Shown here: one piece after another, positions 51,029 through 51,885 of the stretch
How positions within the stretch are numbered: position 1 is the stretch's first letter
How the letters are laid out: the number at the start of each line of letters is the position of its first letter
NCBI RefSeq assembly: GCF_020037015.1
Contig: NZ_JAIQDE010000007.1
Location: 1-51,885, forward strand
Reading direction: 5' to 3'
Length of the DNA stretch: 51,885 bases
From: Corallococcus sp. AS-1-6
GTDB lineage: Bacteria; Myxococcota; Myxococcia; Myxococcales; Myxococcaceae
Made by a program: the position numbers and the translations under genes
Notes under the pieces: generated by a model
Told to the model about the DNA's origin: nothing
Seen by the model: the letters and a program-made list of their open reading frames with translations, nothing else
Database searches by the model: none

Positions 51029-51697
51029 CTAAGGCAGGATGCGCTGCAGGAGCGCGCTGCCCGCGATGAGGTGCGCGCGGGTCTCGCCGCTCATCAGCGA
51101 CGCCGCCATGCTTACCCCCAGCGGCTGCTGCCGGAAGAACGCGGTCTCGCGCATCGCGAACTCCCAGATGTTGGAGGGCGTCGCGGGCCGGTTGAGCAGC
51201 TCGCGGTTCGCCTCGTAGAAGTCACCCACCTGGCCCGCCGCCGCCTCGCGTCCCGCGGCCTGTCCCGCGCGTGCCTGCTCCTGCATCCGCTGGAGCAGGT
51301 GGGGGGCCATCTGGGACTGGGCCATGCCCTCCACGCCCAGGGCCGCCGCGCCCGGCGCAGCACCTGCCGCGTAGCCCACCGCGCCCATCGCCTGCATCGC
51401 GCCGGACAGCAGCGGGCGGATGGCCGCGCCCACCGAACCCGGGGGCGCCTGCCGCACCACCTCCAGCGCCCGCTCGCGCTGCCCCATCGGCGCCGGACCG
51501 CCCGCGCCCGTCAGGTTCACCGGGGCCGGAGCGCGGGGGCCCTCGAAGCCATCCTGTTGCAGCGCCACCTGCCGTGGCGTGCGTGCGGGCGCGGCCGGAG
51601 CCGTGGAGGCGGCTGGAGCCGCCGGACGGGCCTCCGTCACCGGGTTGGACACGGGGAGCGAGACACTCCGGTTGCCGACTGGACCTATGTTTCCCAT
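51029..51697 (-). CDS. Alanine/proline-rich protein of unknown function
   Basis: The 222-residue protein starts MGNIGPVGNRSVSLPVSN. It has a low-complexity alanine/proline N-terminal half and a helical C-terminal half (MRETAFFRQQPLGVSMAASL). There is no signal peptide. A glycine/alanine-rich central stretch (about 100-130) might insert in membrane or be structural. The start ATG at 51,697 has GGAAGA just upstream. I do not recognise it. Confidence 0.6.
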   Translation of the reverse strand: MGNIGPVGNRSVSLPVSNPVTEARPAAPAASTAPAAPARTPRQVALQQDGFEGPRAPAPVNLTGAGGPAPMGQRERALEVVRQAPPGSVGAAIRPLLSGAMQAMGAVGYAAGAAPGAAALGVEGMAQSQMAPHLLQRMQEQARAGQAAGREAAAGQVGDFYEANRELLNRPATPSNIWEFAMRETAFFRQQPLGVSMAASLMSGETRAHLIAGSALLQRILP

Positions 51698-51755
51698 GTC
51701 TTCCACTTTAACACGGGTTCCTCCGGCCCTGCCGTGGCCGGGTAGCCTCGGCGGC

Positions 51756-51885
51756 ATGAGCACCCCGATTGATTCCGTCATGCGCGTGGCCTACCGCGGC
51801 GCCTATCACCTGGCGCTCGCGTGGTGGTTCGTGCGCCGTCCGCGCACGGAGGGCACGCTCGTGGGGGTGTGGCGGGGGCGTGAGG
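51756..51885 (+). CDS. NUDIX hydrolase, N-terminal part (cut by window edge)
   Basis: The first 43 residues read MSTPIDSVMRVAYRGAYHLA and continue through RRPRTEGTLVGVWRGRE, matching the first strands of NUDIX proteins. The NUDIX box itself would lie beyond the edge, so the call is tentative. TAGCCT ten bases before the ATG is a weak -10-like match. Confidence 0.5.
   Translation, partial: MSTPIDSVMRVAYRGAYHLALAWWFVRRPRTEGTLVGVWRGRE

Overview
The window is a GC-rich chromosomal segment from a delta-proteobacterium of the Myxococcaceae (Myxococcus/Corallococcus type). The evidence is very high GC at third codon positions, many FHA-domain proteins, a Ser/Thr kinase with an HRDVSPKN catalytic loop, a Tgl-like pilus TPR lipoprotein, and a seven-gene set whose order matches my recollection of the first locus of the Tad-like Kil prey-killing apparatus of Myxococcus xanthus. 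No rRNA, insertion sequence, CRISPR array or prophage is visible. Genus and species cannot be settled from the sequence alone.

Positions 1-13,091 hold the translation/transcription superoperon: the 3' end of tuf, rpmG, tRNA-Trp, secE, nusG, rplK, rplA, rplJ, rplL, rpoB and rpoC. Several hairpins punctuate it (after tuf, tRNA-Trp, rplA, rplL, rpoB and rpoC). Positions 13,113-21,314 follow with two small coiled-coil phasin-like proteins, a lytic transglycosylase, two unknown proteins, the Tgl-like lipoprotein, a short RodZ-like membrane HTH protein, recO, a PfkB sugar kinase and a tandem pair of RlaP/YcgL-type nucleotidyltransferases. A membrane Ser/Thr kinase with a PEGA-like tail (21,411-23,675) and glyQ-glyS come next.

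Positions 27,014-37,964 are the most distinctive part. They carry two large lipoproteins, an FHA protein, a CpaA-type prepilin peptidase, a CpaC-type secretin, a CpaF-type ATPase fused to an N-terminal FHA domain, and a membrane protein with two FHA domains. Pilins and TadB/TadC-type platform proteins are absent, so the machine must be completed by genes elsewhere. Four FHA domains in one small cluster point to phosphothreonine control of assembly or firing (inference).

From 38,024 onward come polA (which seems to have lost its proofreading motifs), a sensor-domain-like protein behind a good sigma-54 promoter match, a minus-strand operon divIVA-yggU-membrane peptidase, a HEAT-repeat protein, a zinc-ribbon J-domain protein that overlaps the 3' end of an RDD-SpoIIM membrane pair, an atypical LuxR-type response regulator, an orphan MbtH protein, a DUF4105 membrane protein, a few unknown proteins and the start of a probable NUDIX gene.

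A recurring regulatory theme is a -10-like hexamer only 6-13 bases before an ATG that lacks a Shine-Dalgarno sequence (stkinase, first lipoprotein, FHA-ATPase, polA, DUF4105 gene, and probably divIVA and the HEAT gene). This suggests that leaderless or near-leaderless mRNAs are common here.
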